DNA of 64,000 nt, taken from positions 1,364,001 through 1,428,000 of the forward strand of contig JAHDVF020001252.1 in the NCBI GenBank assembly GCA_022606425.2, written 5' to 3'. Below, one piece after another: positions 11,440 through 22,044 of the stretch (position 1 is its first letter; every line of letters starts with the position of its first letter). The notes below the pieces were generated by a model. The model saw nothing but the letters and a program-made list of their open reading frames with translations, had not been told where the DNA came from and did no database searches. Source of the stretch: Lepidostoma basale. Lineage: Eukaryota > Arthropoda > Insecta > Trichoptera > Lepidostomatidae. The position numbers and the translations under genes are program-made.

Positions 11440-11640
11440 TTGTGCACTTACGACAGAAAGCTATAAAACTTCGCTGCGAGAGTACGAAAGATGTTTCAAA
11501 AGGATCTCACGTGTCACAACATCTTAAATATCTCTCCTGGTTCAAATGTCTCGAGAGAATTCACTATAAGCTCTGCTGGGTAGCTTTCAAAGCTCCGCAC
11601 GAAATTGCACTAGCGAATATAAACATACCTATATTCGAAC
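11440..11640 (+). mobile_element. CR1-like LINE fragment
   Basis: The open frame keeps SKGSHVSQHLKYLSWFKCLE and RIHYKLCWVAFKAPHEIA, matching the RT C-terminal region of the copy at 19384-20212 (SHITQHLKELHWL, IQYKLCWTVFKALHG). Truncated at both ends. Confidence 0.65.
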
Positions 11641-11644
11641 AATC

Positions 11645-12016
11645 CTTTGGCGAAACCTTGCATAAAGACAATCTTCATTATTATACCGAACTCGAATGGA
11701 TATAAATGTTGTAGAAATTCAAATAAAAACAAAACACTTGGACTTATCTATACCCCAATATAATGTAAATATCGATAGTTCCGTGATCATGTTGTATGGA
11801 ACATTATTTCCTGATCCACGTTAATTGGGTTTGATCTAGGATAAAGCCTCAGTCTTTCCTCATTCAGTCCTTCGTTATTCTCAGCGCTCTGCCAAAATCG
11901 AATATCCATAAGTGATTCAGGAATCAATTTTGAATATGTTTCGTTCACCAAATACGATCAATATAAGGAACCTATGTATAGAAAAATAATTGTCTGATCA
12001 TTAGTTTTAAATCAAT
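11645..12016. other. No recognisable feature
   Basis: AT-rich, no assignable gene or repeat. Confidence 0.4.
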
Positions 12017-12205
12017 ATAATAATTAAATAAAACGATGTTTTTTAACTACTTTCACTTTTGTCTTTATTTAGACAGCGACCGGTTTCGCCAGGCTCGCTG
12101 GCATCGACAGATTGTCGATGCCAGCGAGCCTGGCGAAACCGGTCGCCGTCTAAATAAAGACAAAAGTGGAAGTAGTTAAAAAACATCGTTTTATTTAATT
12201 ATTAT
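12017..12205. repeat. Near-perfect palindrome with two head-to-head hammerhead-like motifs (group C)
   Basis: 93-base arms (12017-12109 and 12113-12205) differ at only about two positions around a 3-base centre. Each arm carries the same motif: minus 12078-12110, plus 12112-12144. Layout: CTGTCGA-like box, T, stem GCCAG/CTGGC, GAAA, palindrome ACCGGT, C. Outside the motif comes GTCTAAATAAAGAC and a poly-A-rich tail. The high arm identity implies recent formation or gene-conversion-like repair. Confidence 0.85.
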
Positions 12206-12271
12206 TTAAAATGAACTTCCATCAAGAGATTTCAGTAAAATCATTTGATTATCTTAAATCAATATGTTTAA

Positions 12272-12475
12272 TATACTTAGGAAATTGAAAATAACTTTCT
12301 TTAATCCACAAAATATTTTTAAAAAACCAACATGTTTCGGAGAATACGTCCATCTTCAAGTGTAAAAATATAATCATTATATTTTTACACCTGAAGATGG
12401 AGGTATCTTCCGAAACATGTGTTTTTTAATATTTTGTGGATTAAACAAAGTTATTTTCAATTTCTTAAGTATACG
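12272..12475. repeat. Foldback group B with two hammerhead-like motifs
   Basis: About 100-base arms around a single centre base at 12375. Plus motif 12391-12420: CTGAAGA, T, stem GGA..TCC, GAAA, ACATGT. Minus motif 12330-12359 is the diverged partner (TTGAAGA box). The outer arm ATTTTGTGGATTAAA is repeated inverted. Confidence 0.8.
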
Positions 12476-12734
12476 AGTACTATGGAATTCCACAATGTTA
12501 ATGCCTTAGCGTTCAATAAGTTCAATATTTTTAAGTTTCCATTACATTCTTAATGTTGTTAATTTTCTCGTTCTGATTTTGAAAATTTGGTTTGGTTCAT
12601 GTGGTTCTCCCGTAAATTTGGAGATATTTCGTGTAAAAGTGAATTGTTTTGGCCAATTTGATTGTTGCCGCATTTTATAATATTTAATTGTGACACGTAA
12701 TACGTTTGTGCGGTTTTGACGTTAAAATTATACA

Positions 12735-13226
12735 AGTTTTTTCGTTTATATAAAGAATTTTGACAGGTGTAAAAATAAATTTTTCATTTGTTCCAATGAC
12801 AATTTGAATAATTTCTTCAATTTTATTTTAAAGTTCTTGCTGTTGTTCGATTGTTTTAAGTACCTAATTGCAGCTAATTTAAAAAAAAACGGTGGATGCG
12901 AGTAACATAAATCTAATAATCACAAAAGTCGGGATCGTTCATGTCAACAAGTGCACCATCTAAAATGAACATTATGTGTTAAAATATTTTTATTTAGTTA
13001 TTTTATTTTATTTTATATCATTGTATTTTATATGATTTGTTTTAGACTTATTTTGTGGGCGTGGGACACGCCTATTGGTGGGGATGAGGTTCTCAACCCA
13101 TCACACAGCGTCTCCCGCGGGGCGAAAAGAGAAGGATGGAATGCCGCATCGGTTAAAATGTGACAGTCCATTCTTTCTGCCTACCCTTTCGGGGAGACGG
13201 CGTGATGTTTAGTTAGTTAGTTAGTT
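12735..13226 (+). mobile_element. SINE-C, longest copy (non-autonomous, LINE-T-tailed)
   Basis: About 490 bp shared with 57195-57755 and, 5'-truncated, 22893-23233 and 18858-18946. Landmarks: GAATTTTGACAGGTGTAAAA, GTGCACCATCTAAAA, CGCCTATTGGTGG, CACACAGCGTCTCCCGCGGG, TGCCGCATCGGTTAAA. The last ~65 bases (GACAGTCCATTCTTTCTGCC through the GTTA tail) match LINE-T. No ORF and no pol III boxes were seen. Confidence 0.75.
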
Positions 13227-13539
13227 CTTAATGTTGTTAGTTGAAATTTCACGGTAACTGTTTATTGTAGATAATGAAAATAATAAATTCCACTTGATTG
13301 ATCCAATCAAGGAGAATAAAATAGGATTTTCTTCTTTAATTTTTTTTATTTCAGTAGTCAAAAATTATTATACATGGAGCTTTTACATGTCTTTCAAATT
13401 CTAATTAAACTTGTGGAAATGAGGAAAATGTATTTTATATTGTGATTTCAATTCATTAGGTAGGTACACTGTTGGACTTATCGCTTAAATACCTTTTAAT
13501 GCGATGCATGGTATTGTGCATTGGATTATATCAATAAAT

Positions 13540-13740
13540 CGGTTCCCACGTGGCACACGCGGGCTGCGATGACGTGTACCAGTCCCCGCGAACTGTTGCG
13601 TGCTGCAGACCACGTCGGCTACTGCGCACTCAATCACTTCACGTGGACCTCGCGGGCCCACCAGTGACGTCACGGGTGGTGCCGTGATCGGGATAAGATG
13701 CACAGATGCACACAGAGCAGTCCAGTGACGTCAGGAATTA
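13540..13740. promoter_or_regulatory. GC-rich island with CRE and E-box sites
   Basis: A GC-rich block in AT-rich DNA holds two perfect TGACGTCA palindromes (13665-13672 and 13726-13733) and two CACGTG E-boxes (13547-13552 and 13640-13645). These are binding sites for CREB/ATF and bHLH factors respectively. No gene is recognised nearby, so the regulatory role is inference. Confidence 0.3.
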
Positions 13741-13863
13741 TTTCGAGCGAAGATAGTTACACTTCTACTATGGTTTATATGCATACTTGTATAATATATC
13801 CAACGCCGCCGGAAGAATGCGTCATCGTTAAATGATACCGATAATATTGCTATCAAATACACA

Positions 13864-14075
13864 AAACGACCTTCGTGGCCGAGTGGTAAGTGCATTGACT
13901 GCCATCCCGAAGGTTCCAGGTTTGATTCCCGGCGAGGGCAGTGTGATTGTCACACTGTCTTTAGTCTGGTGTAGAATTCACGTGACAATAAAATAGCCAT
14001 AGATCAGCTACCTATCACATGTCACTAGAATCACTATGATAGCTATAATACCCTTTTCATTGATTTGGCTTATGC
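13864..14075 (+). mobile_element. SINE-A, best-preserved copy
   Basis: A-box region CGTGGCCGAGTGGTAAGTGC, B-box region GGTTTGATTCCCGG, then GTGTGATTGTCACACTGTCT and GTGTAGAATTCACGTGACAA. The 3' end reaches the CATTGATTTGGCTT block also found at 26590. Confidence 0.8.
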
Positions 14076-14416
14076 TGTCATGATGTAAAGAGCGATTCAA
14101 CAAAATAATAATAACAATAAAATAAAAAGATGCATATATTTTTTGGGATCATAGGAAAATCCGTGTAACTCGTCCTTCAGTAGATGGAGACTGCAACGAT
14201 CTCCGAAACTTCACATGCGACATGCCTTAAAATAATATTGCTACTAATCGTGAAATACTACCCAATTATTTTAATAATGCATATTTTTTATGAAGTTTTC
14301 TCCATTAATATCACTGATTAATAAATATTTCCCAAACAATATATATTTTATATGAGTTTTTCTAGCAGATATAAAGTAATTAATATGTTATTTTGAAACG
14401 GCTCCGACTTCTAATA

Positions 14417-14698
14417 TGACCATGATTAATTTGGTCATGCCATGTTTTCCTCGGTCTGCCTTGACTTCGTACCCCATTTACATCATTAACGTATACTTTC
14501 TTAACCATTCTTTCTCCATCCATGCGTTCCATATGTCCGAACCAACGCAGCGATCCTTAAACCAACGTGCGTGTATGACTCGTTGTAAGAATGTGGAGGA
14601 AGCTAGAGAGGTTTGCCAAGAGAGAGTAGTTTGGCGGTCCATTCTCTCTGCCTACCTCTGCGGGGAAACGGCGTGATGGTTTGTTTGTTTGTTTGTTT
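14417..14698. mobile_element. LINE-G copy with 5' inversion (twin-priming structure)
   Basis: 14417-14553 encodes on the minus strand GSLRWFGHMERMDGERMVKK and GRPRKTWHDQIN. 14560-14698 continues on the plus strand with QRACMTRCKNVEEAREVCQE, CGETA, stop, and a (GTTT)n tail. The two pieces are consecutive in the protein but inverted in the genome, with about 10 codons lost at the joint. Confidence 0.75.
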
Positions 14699-14746
14699 TG
14701 AAACGGCTCATTAAATTAGGACCGCCCTTGTCCGACGTCAAAAAGT

Positions 14747-14825
14747 CGAAATACCGTTTATTTGGTTCTCCCGACGATGAATGTTTCACACCTTTGAAAC
14801 ATGTTGAGAATAAACGGTATTTGAA
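14747..14825. repeat. Small foldback with GAAACATGT core
   Basis: Arms AAATACCGTTTATT and AATAAACGGTATTT enclose CGACGATGAATG and TTTGAAACATGTTG, a strongly decayed group B layout. Confidence 0.5.
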
Positions 14826-15127
14826 GTAGTGTTACAAATCATCGTTATGGAATTCTACAGTATTATCGCCTCTAGTTTGTAATGTCCCTTGCCATCTGGC
14901 ATCCATATAGATAACTTTTTCTTAGAGATACCATCCCATAGCACATTCATATTGCTTGACAGTTGTCTATATCCTGTCTACTGCATCTCTGCTCTAATGC
15001 AGTTGGATCATTCTAATAAAAAAATCTTTATAATATGTCCACAAACACAAAGTAAGTCCAATAGAAGAGTATAACGAAACAGATATCTCATAGAATACAC
15101 TAGTCTAGAAAACTACTTAATGTTTAT

Positions 15128-15609
15128 CAGTGCATAATAGTGTTCTTCTACCGACCCTTATGTATGGAAGCGAAGCATGGAACCGGCAAAAGAAGTATGG
15201 AAGTAGAATAAATGCAGTATAAATGAGATCTCTTAGACAAATGTGTGGATACACTGTATGATAGAGTGTCGAATGAAAATATAAGAAGTGAATGCGGTGC
15301 GAATGATGGTGTTATGAACAAAATATAAAAGGATCATTAAGATGGTTTGGACATATGGAAAAAAATGAATGAAGAAAGAATGGTAAAAAAAATATATTTA
15401 AACGATGTAAATGTAACCAGAAATAGAGGAAGACCGAGGAAAACGTTGCACGATCAAATAAATCAAATATCGAATGTCGGCCATGTGAGGAGTCAGAGAA
15501 ATCGACGCGCGTGCATGAGACGATGTATGAATGTTGAGGAACCGAGAGAAATATGTCAGGAAAGAAAAGTGTACAGTCCATTGCGTGATGGTTAGTTAGT
15601 TAGTTAGTT
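15128..15609 (+). mobile_element. LINE-T 3' end (GTTA-tailed)
   Basis: Begins in HNSVLLPTLMYGSEAWNRQK, continues through the SVYDRVSNENIRSECG block, RNRGRPRKTLHDQINQI, RNRRACMRRCMNVEEPREIC and ends with (GTTA)4 at 15592-15609. Small indels break the frame. It lacks part of the last 65 bases. Confidence 0.75.
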
Positions 15610-16435
15610 ATCAGTGATATAATAATATCATTTGGTCTTCGACTCAGACTATGACTTAGTTTATAAAAAAAAACTTGAACTTGGATCTTCTAGCTAACGG
15701 AGGTTCAGCTCTTGTGGTTATTCCTCTTCTGATGGAACATCGTTGATTTATGCAAGGACTTTGTTTTTGTGAGCAGGAGTGTTCCTCTGAAGGAGGATCG
15801 ATGCTTGTGGCGGTTGGGGGTGTATAAATTATTGTTTTTTCGTAATTTAAAGGCTGTGACACTTCATCTGATAAGATGTACCACGAGACAAGAATGCCTT
15901 GCAGCACATAGAATTTGACTTTCGAGTCCGCGACAGCTCCCGAACAATGCATGACGCACGCGCCGTAATCGCGCCCGGCGGCCCGTACCGAGTAAACATT
16001 CACCATTCCTATAGCATAGGTACTCCCCACTATTCAATTTTATATTTCTTTGTCGATTTGCGTCATACATCTACGAGTATATACTGAAATGCGTTTACCT
16101 ACTGCGTTCGTAATTATTTCTCATATGTTTAACATAGTTATTACGCTGAGATCAGTTGAATGTATTTATTGTAATTACTATTTTTATTTCCTTATTTGAC
16201 AATGATACGAACATAACCCATCCAATAGGGAATGTTATTTGTTGATTATGACATAAAAAAACGGAACATATTCTAATGTGTGCCAATTTTTTTTAAATCT
16301 CTCCGTTTGTTCCTAGGGATGACAGCACGCAATACTAAGTATTTTTTTTTTATATTAATGTTGTTAATTAAAATTTCTTGTTAGAAGTTCGTTGTACATT
16401 ATAAAATTAAAATTATTTGTTAAAATGTTATTAGT
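15610..16435. other. Unassigned; one 124-codon open frame
   Basis: A minus-strand frame at 15656-16030 is the longest here, but its translation shows no domain, membrane segment or repeat that I recognise and has no clear splice context. I do not claim a gene. Confidence 0.25.
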
Positions 16436-16438
16436 TTT

Positions 16439-16565
16439 AATCCACTTGTTTTTTTTATTTTCAATCGACTGCTCGCTGCCATTTTCTGGTCTACACTAAG
16501 GCCAGAAGATGGCAGCGAGTTACCGAAACCGATCGAAAGAAATAAAAAACACGTGGAATAAAACT
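16439..16565. repeat. Foldback group C with hammerhead-like motif
   Basis: Inverted arms (TTTTAATCCACTTGTTTTTT against its complement). Plus motif 16503-16535: CAGAAGA, T, stem GGCAG/TTACC partly decayed around CGAG, GAAA, ACCGAT, C. Confidence 0.65.
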
Positions 16566-16689
16566 AAATATAATACATATTAAAAAGTTTTTATTATTTC
16601 AATATTTAGATATACCTACTATTATTTGAATATAATACACCCAGGCTTAAACAAGATCACACTCACAAGATCGTGGACTTTGTCAAGAA

Positions 16690-16830
16690 AAATATACATT
16701 TAAATTTTCTGGTATCATGGGTATGTACGTATCTCGCAGCATTATCTTCCACCGGCGTTTCGGATATCGTTGCATACTCCATCCTGAGAGTAGTTGATAA
16801 ATTAAGAGATCCGAGATCCCAGAAAATATA
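16690..16830 (-). repeat. Decayed foldback with hammerhead-like layout
   Basis: AAATTTTCTGG (about 16695) pairs with CCAGAAAATAT (about 16815). Between them, minus 16754-16788 reads CTCAGGA, T, stem GGAGTAT/ATATCC, GAAAC, GCC. Weakly preserved. Confidence 0.35.
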
Positions 16831-17035
16831 ATTTTACCAACCGTGGTAATCTACGCACATATACATATTTGAGATATGTATTTGGGCCAACACATCAAGT
16901 CAGGAAATTATGATTCGAATAAGGGATTGTTGAGTTTTCCGTACTGTTAACTTTGCCATTTGCTTCATTTAAATAAATATGCCAAAAGTGATCGTTTTCA
17001 GCTGTTTGAATATAACTATAAATCAATTCTATATA

Positions 17036-18357
17036 CGAGGTCTGTTCAAAAAGTATCGCGAATTTTGAATTTCCGCTGGCTACGTATATTTGATTTTTGA
17101 TTTTTTTGTAGCGTTATGTTGGTACTCATGTCCCTTACTTATGCTGACAAGGTCGGCCATTTTGAATGTTTAGTTAATTTTTGACAGCTGTTTTGATTGG
17201 ATGTGTTTTGGCTCGTCTTCGATTTTTGCCTATTCCAAAAAATGGATCAAAGAATCTGTATCAAATTTTGTGTGAAAAACAAAATAAAGTGCGCGGACGC
17301 ATTTCGAATGTTGACTGTGGCATATGGTGAAGCTACCTTGGACCAAAGCAACGTTTATCGGTGGTACAAAATGTTCTCAGAGGGCCGAGAAGATATGAAC
17401 GACGAAGAGCGTGCCGGACGCCCGAGCACGTCAACAACAGACGAAAACATTGATAAAGTGAAGAAAATAGTATTAGCCAATCGTCGAATCACCGTTAGAG
17501 AAGTTGCTGAGGACCTAAACATATCGATTGGCTCGTGCCATTCGATTTTAACCAATGATTTGGGCATGAGTCGGGTCGCCGCGAAATTCGTGCCAAAATT
17601 GCTCAATTTCGACCAAAAACAGCATCGCGTTAACATTGCTCAGGAGATGTTGGACTCGGTCCGTGACGACCCAAATGTGCTCCAGAGGGTCATAACTGGT
17701 GACAAATCATGGGTTTATGGTTATGACGTGGAAACCAAAGCTCAATCATCCCAATGGAAGCTGCCGCATGAGCCAAGACCAAAAAAAGCGCGCCAAGTTC
17801 GGTCGAACGTGAAGGTTTTGCTCACAGTTTTCTTCGATTGCAGGGGCGTGGTGCATCATGAGTTCTTGCCACAGGGTAGTACGGTCAATAAGGAATATTA
17901 CCTGCAAGTTATGCGCAATTTGCGCGAAGCAATCCGCCAGAAATGCCCGGATTTGTGGAAGAACAAAAACTGGCTTTTGCACCATGATAACGCCCCTGCT
18001 CACACATCGTTGCTTGTGCGCGAATATTTGGCCAAAAACAACACAGTAATGGTGCCGCAGCCACCGTATTCCCCAGACCTGGCCCCCTGTGACTTTTTCC
18101 TGTTTCCAAAACTGAAGAGGCCCATGAAAGGACGACGCTACGCCACGATTGAGGAGATAAAGACGGCATCGAAGGAGGAGCTGAACAAGATCACAAAAAA
18201 TGATTTTTTTAAGTGCTTCGAGGATTGGAAAAAACGTTGGCATAAATGTATTATATCCGAGGGGAATTACTTTGAAGGGGACAAAATAGATATTCATGAA
18301 TAAATAAATACTTTTTGAAAAAATATAAAATTCGCGATACTTTTTGAACAGACCTCG
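17036..18357 (+). mobile_element. Mariner element, apparently complete
   Basis: 1322 bp with 31-base terminal inverted repeats that match perfectly, beginning CGAGGTCTGTTCAAAAAGTA at both ends. TA target duplications lie at 17034-17035 and 18358-18359. The transposase frame is uninterrupted. Perfect repeats and an open gene point to recent insertion. It contrasts with the degenerate mariners at 7701 and 38011. Confidence 0.95.
17242..18303 (+). CDS. Mariner transposase, 353 aa
   Basis: Cut-and-paste transposase that binds the terminal repeats and moves the element to TA sites. I chose the ATG at 17242 because MDQRICIKFCVKNKIKCADA matches the usual mariner N-terminus; an upstream in-frame ATG at 17197 would add 15 residues. 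The N-terminal half holds two helix-turn-helix regions (DQSNVYRWYKMF; TVREVAEDLNISIGSCHSIL). The catalytic triad is DD34D: Asp in VITGDKSWVYGYD, Asp in LLHHDNAPAHTS, and 34 residues later Asp in YSPDLAPCDFFLF. Length is normal for mariners (about 345-355) and no stop or frameshift is seen. The subfamily is not assigned. Opposite-strand open frames inside it are shadows. Confidence 0.95.
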   Translation: MDQRICIKFCVKNKIKCADAFRMLTVAYGEATLDQSNVYRWYKMFSEGREDMNDEERAGRPSTSTTDENIDKVKKIVLANRRITVREVAEDLNISIGSCHSILTNDLGMSRVAAKFVPKLLNFDQKQHRVNIAQEMLDSVRDDPNVLQRVITGDKSWVYGYDVETKAQSSQWKLPHEPRPKKARQVRSNVKVLLTVFFDCRGVVHHEFLPQGSTVNKEYYLQVMRNLREAIRQKCPDLWKNKNWLLHHDNAPAHTSLLVREYLAKNNTVMVPQPPYSPDLAPCDFFLFPKLKRPMKGRRYATIEEIKTASKEELNKITKNDFFKCFEDWKKRWHKCIISEGNYFEGDKIDIHE

Positions 18358-18857
18358 TATATCTATGGAAATTTATTCCAAAAAGAACAATTACGAAATA
18401 TATAAATTAAACAAAGATAAATGTTATTTCATGAATAATAAAGTTTGGCTTTTCCGTTAAGTTTAAACTAATTATATTTCTGAATAGAAGAACATAGTTT
18501 GAAAATTTCAAAATTTGTTCGAAATAAATTTAAATTCGCCTACGAGATTGGTTTTCCCGATGCAGCCGAGCAACCCCCGCCCTTAAGCCAGAGGACGCAG
18601 GGGTCACAGCGGCCTGCACGTGCTGCACCCACGCCCCAGCTCTCCCCAAAGGTCATGTTTGCTTTATAATATGGCGGAAAGTGGCCGTGATCGAATCGGT
18701 AGTTATTTTTAAATGTTGCCACAACTTTCCCGATGTTCTGGTCAGCTTTTAAATTTATTGCTTTTGCAATAACATCGCCAGCATTAGCGCAATGCAGTAT
18801 TTAGTAAGTTTTATATTTTTATTTATTGTTATATAGCTTTTTAAAAAAAGAAAGATG
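18358..18857. other. No supported gene; short GC-rich patch
   Basis: 18535-18690 is GC-rich (CCCCCGCCC, GCACGTGCTGCACCC) but has no recognisable coding or repeat identity. Confidence 0.35.
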
Positions 18858-18946
18858 GAGTGACGCATCGGTTAAAGTGTGGCAGTCCATTCTTTCTGCC
18901 TACCCTTTCGGAGAAACGGCGTGATGGTTAGTTAGTTAGTTTATAT
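18858..18946 (+). mobile_element. SINE-C, 3' end only
   Basis: GATGGAGTGACGCATCGGTT, then the LINE-T-like end and GTTA tail. Heavily 5'-truncated. Confidence 0.65.
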
Positions 18947-19125
18947 AGCTTTTTATAACTCGTATCTTTACCATTTCTTTCACTAAAGCAAGCAGCTGAA
19001 GAATGTTTTTAAATTATTATCCAACCCTAACAAATACGCTTTATATAATTTTTAAAATATTAATGTGGGTTATTAAAATTTCTTGATAGAAGTTGAATGA
19101 AAATGAAAATTCTTCTTCTAGCTAC

Positions 19126-19157
19126 GACCGGTTTCTGCAACTCGCTGGCGTCGTCTG
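19126..19157 (-). ncRNA. Hammerhead-like motif, group C
   Basis: Minus strand: CAGACGA, C, partial stem GCCAG/TTGCA around CGAG, GAAA, palindrome ACCGGT, C. A conserved base of the core is changed, so activity is unlikely. Confidence 0.35.
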
Positions 19158-19242
19158 GTCGACTACAACGACCAGCCAATTGCCGGTACAAATCGGAATT
19201 AAAATGTAACATGACTGGAACAAAATTTTGTTTATTACATAA

Positions 19243-19368
19243 TAACTAACTAACCATCACGCCGTCTCCCCGAAGGGGTAGGCAGAAAGAATGGACTGCC
19301 ACACTTTTCTTTCCTGACATATTTCTCTCGCTTCCTCAACATTCATACATCGTGTCATGCACGCATAA
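19243..19368 (-). mobile_element. LINE-T tail fragment
   Basis: Only the last ~120 bases of LINE-T, from its GTTA tail complement to TCGTGTCATGCACGC. It ends directly beside the (AAT)n tail of the CR1-like copy. Confidence 0.7.
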
Positions 19369-19383
19369 TATTTTACATAATAA

Positions 19384-20212
19384 TAAATAATAATAATAAT
19401 AATATGCTAACTTTTAAAGCGCCGTTTTTGTGATGTAATCACCTCAAGGGCGCATTAAGACGTGTTTTAAATCTTAAAAATCTAAATGTGACCGCTTAAA
19501 AACGATCGGTTTGAAAGTATAGTAGAACAAAGTATAAATGTTTAAATTGGGTATGAAATATGAAAAAGATGGGTTTTCAATTTAGATCTGAAATCTGTCG
19601 GATCATTTATGCATCTAAGGTGTGAAGGGAGATTGTTCCAAGCTGATGGACCGGCTACCGCGAACGCTCGATCCCCGAAATTTGTACTGGGGCAACGCTT
19701 CGGCTCAACTAATCTTCCTATTGCTGAGGAGTTCGCCGAACGAAGTGTGGATTTCCGTGAATTTAGGCTGTCCGTTATACAGAGTTCAGATATATAACTT
19801 GGTGCCATTCCATGTAGCGCTTTGAAGACTGTCCAGCAGAGTTTATACTGGATTCTTTCTGGACTTTTAAGCCAGTGAAGTTCTTTGAGATGTTGTGTTA
19901 TATGAGACTTTTTTGGAATGCCTTTAATGAGCCTTGCTGCTGCATTGAACGCAGATTGAAGTTTGTTTATTTGTTGTTTTGGAATGTTTGCATAAATTCC
20001 ATTACAATAATCAAGTCGTGACACAACGAAGGAATTTACAAGAGTTTTGAAAGTGTCGTGGGGAATACTCCTTTTGACGGATTTTAATCGTCTTAGGTGG
20101 AAGAAACTAGCGCTGACCGTGTTATTAATTTGGGATTTTAGAGACAGATTTGCGTCAAGATAAACACCAAGAAGCTTTGTGGATAATATTTTAGTAAAAC
20201 CTGAAAAATATA
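19384..20212 (-). mobile_element. CR1-like LINE 3' part
   Basis: C-terminal reverse-transcriptase region of a CR1/L2-type LINE, with an (AAT)n tail at 19384-19402. An open frame of 160 codons (19542-20024) contains SRLDYCNGIYANIPK, ITQHLKELHWL, GDRAFAVAGPSAWNNLPSH and FRSKLKTHLF; the upstream part (KLLGVYLDANLSLKSQINN) is also readable to about 20210. Relatives here are at 11440, 50264 and 59513. Confidence 0.8.
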
Positions 20213-21000
20213 ATGAAGTAGATTTTCAATGATAATTACTCACATTTTTTTTCCTGCTTGATGGCCACGTCTAATATAAATAATTAAATAACTTAATTTC
20301 AAGATTTGATAATTTCTCCAACATTTTTTTTATTTTTAATGTGGACTCAACGCGCGATTTCAGTTTTCATCCGATTGGTCAACTTACAATAGATTAATTA
20401 ATACGAATGAAAACGTCTGTTTTCTAGAATTTGTATTGTACATCACAGAAAGAAATTAGATATTTTACAATGAGGGAAAGAAGAAGCATTTTACTTCATA
20501 TGCCGCAGAAACCGTAATTTAAGGAGTGTGACCGAAATTTTGCACTGAATGAGCATTTCCGTGGATATTTATAGTAGTTTTATATAAACATTTAACTTTT
20601 TCTACGTATCAATGTAGTTTATAAGCAGTGACGCTGAAAGAGCTATAAATTACCGCAGCCGATAGATTCCATTAGGATGGACAGGCTTTGCTGGTTTTTA
20701 TTAAGGGGTAGTCTAGCTTTTCTTGGTGAGCAAATGTGATTGAAATTGACGCGGAGATTGGCGAGCAAGGTAATGCACTTAGCGGCATAAAGTCTCTGCG
20801 GTCTCGTCTTCAGCCGAACATATCAATAGATATTATACACGCAACTTACTACTTATTAATTCTAACTCCCGAACAAGACGCTTTCTCCAGAGGTTGGCAT
20901 GAAGCCATTTATCCTACTATCGTCCGTCCGCCAGCTTCATTCTATATTTGCAAACTCAGGATTTGGAATTATAACACTTATTTCTAATAAAATATTGTAC
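20213..21000. other. No supported gene
   Basis: Contains one group E arm remnant (20398-20450, GAATGAAAACGTCTGTTTTC). The rest is unassigned. Confidence 0.35.
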
Positions 21001-21370
21001 ATACATCAAAGAGCCAACAAAAGAAGGATAAAAATATGATAAATAGGTACTATATAAATGAGAACAAGAAGGGAAGTGTGCGGGAAAACGACACATATGG
21101 AACGAACGGATGAGAGAAGAATTGTTAAAAGTTGTATACGAGCGGTGTGAGTAGAAAATGAATCCGTGGATGACCAAGGAAAGCATAGCATGACCAAATT
21201 AATTAATTATTTAAAAAAGGCTACATTCGATGTCGGAAAAATCGACGAGCTTGCAAGTTACGATGTATGTGGAGGATGCTCGAGAGGTATGTCAGGACAA
21301 AGCAGTTTGGCAGTCCATTCTCTCTGCCTACTTCTCCGAGGATAGGGCATGATGGTTAGTTAGTTGGTTA
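21000..21370 (+). mobile_element. LINE-3 3' end
   Basis: Decayed LINE C-terminus (KLYTSGVSRK, PRKAWHDQINQ, then shifted frames) ending GGGCATGATGGTTAGTTAGT. Sequence differs from LINE-T and LINE-G but the end structure is the same. Confidence 0.55.
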
Positions 21371-22044
21371 TCAAAAATTTCCAATAGATAGTTATAACTC
21401 TTTTCTTATAGATTTTCCAGGACGATGATTTGTGCCCATTCATGGATTAAGTACGCGGTGCAGAGAGACTTTGGCGATTGTTTATATTGTATATTAAAAA
21501 AAAAAAAAACATTACGTTAAGTGAGCAATAATCACTTTGGAGGAAATGTTTATTATACAATCCGACCGTAATACGCCGCAAATTGTTTTCTTTCGCAGTC
21601 CTGTTTGATATGGGAGACTCCAGCCTGATAGATTTTTCGACAATGGTCCTTTATCCCCGATATTATAAACCTTCCAAGATATAAATAAAGATGCGTACGA
21701 ATACAGCCGTGACGTATGAAAAAGGTTTATCAAGAATAACATAAACCTACGCACAAAAATATTTTTCCATGAAATTCGATTAATGTGATACTTATTTTCT
21801 AATATTTTCCTATAAATAGAACAAATATTCGAAATCTCTCAGTGCTGAAATGCAAATTACAACGGCGGCACTATTAACATTTGATAATGCCTTAGAAAGG
21901 TAATTTATAGAATATAAATATGTATTTTTTTTGTATACAAATACTTGTAGACAAATTAAATTCAGGCGTTATCTAGCAATGTGATAATTGCGTAAAAGCC
22001 TTTCACATTGCGTTAATAAAGATTTTCTGCTTGATGCTTACAAA
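21371..22044. other. No supported gene
   Basis: AT-rich. Short open frames without motifs. Confidence 0.35.

Noticed and set aside
12017..12205. Palindrome as a transcription terminator
   Set aside because: Arms contain a conserved motif and a family tail found elsewhere; eukaryotic genes do not use such terminators.
15656..16030. 124-codon minus-strand frame
   Set aside because: No domain, no membrane segment, no splice sites that link it to anything. Kept only as an unassigned stretch.
17746..18297. 183-codon open frame on the minus strand
   Set aside because: It lies entirely within the mariner transposase gene and shows no domain; it is a shadow of the coding strand.
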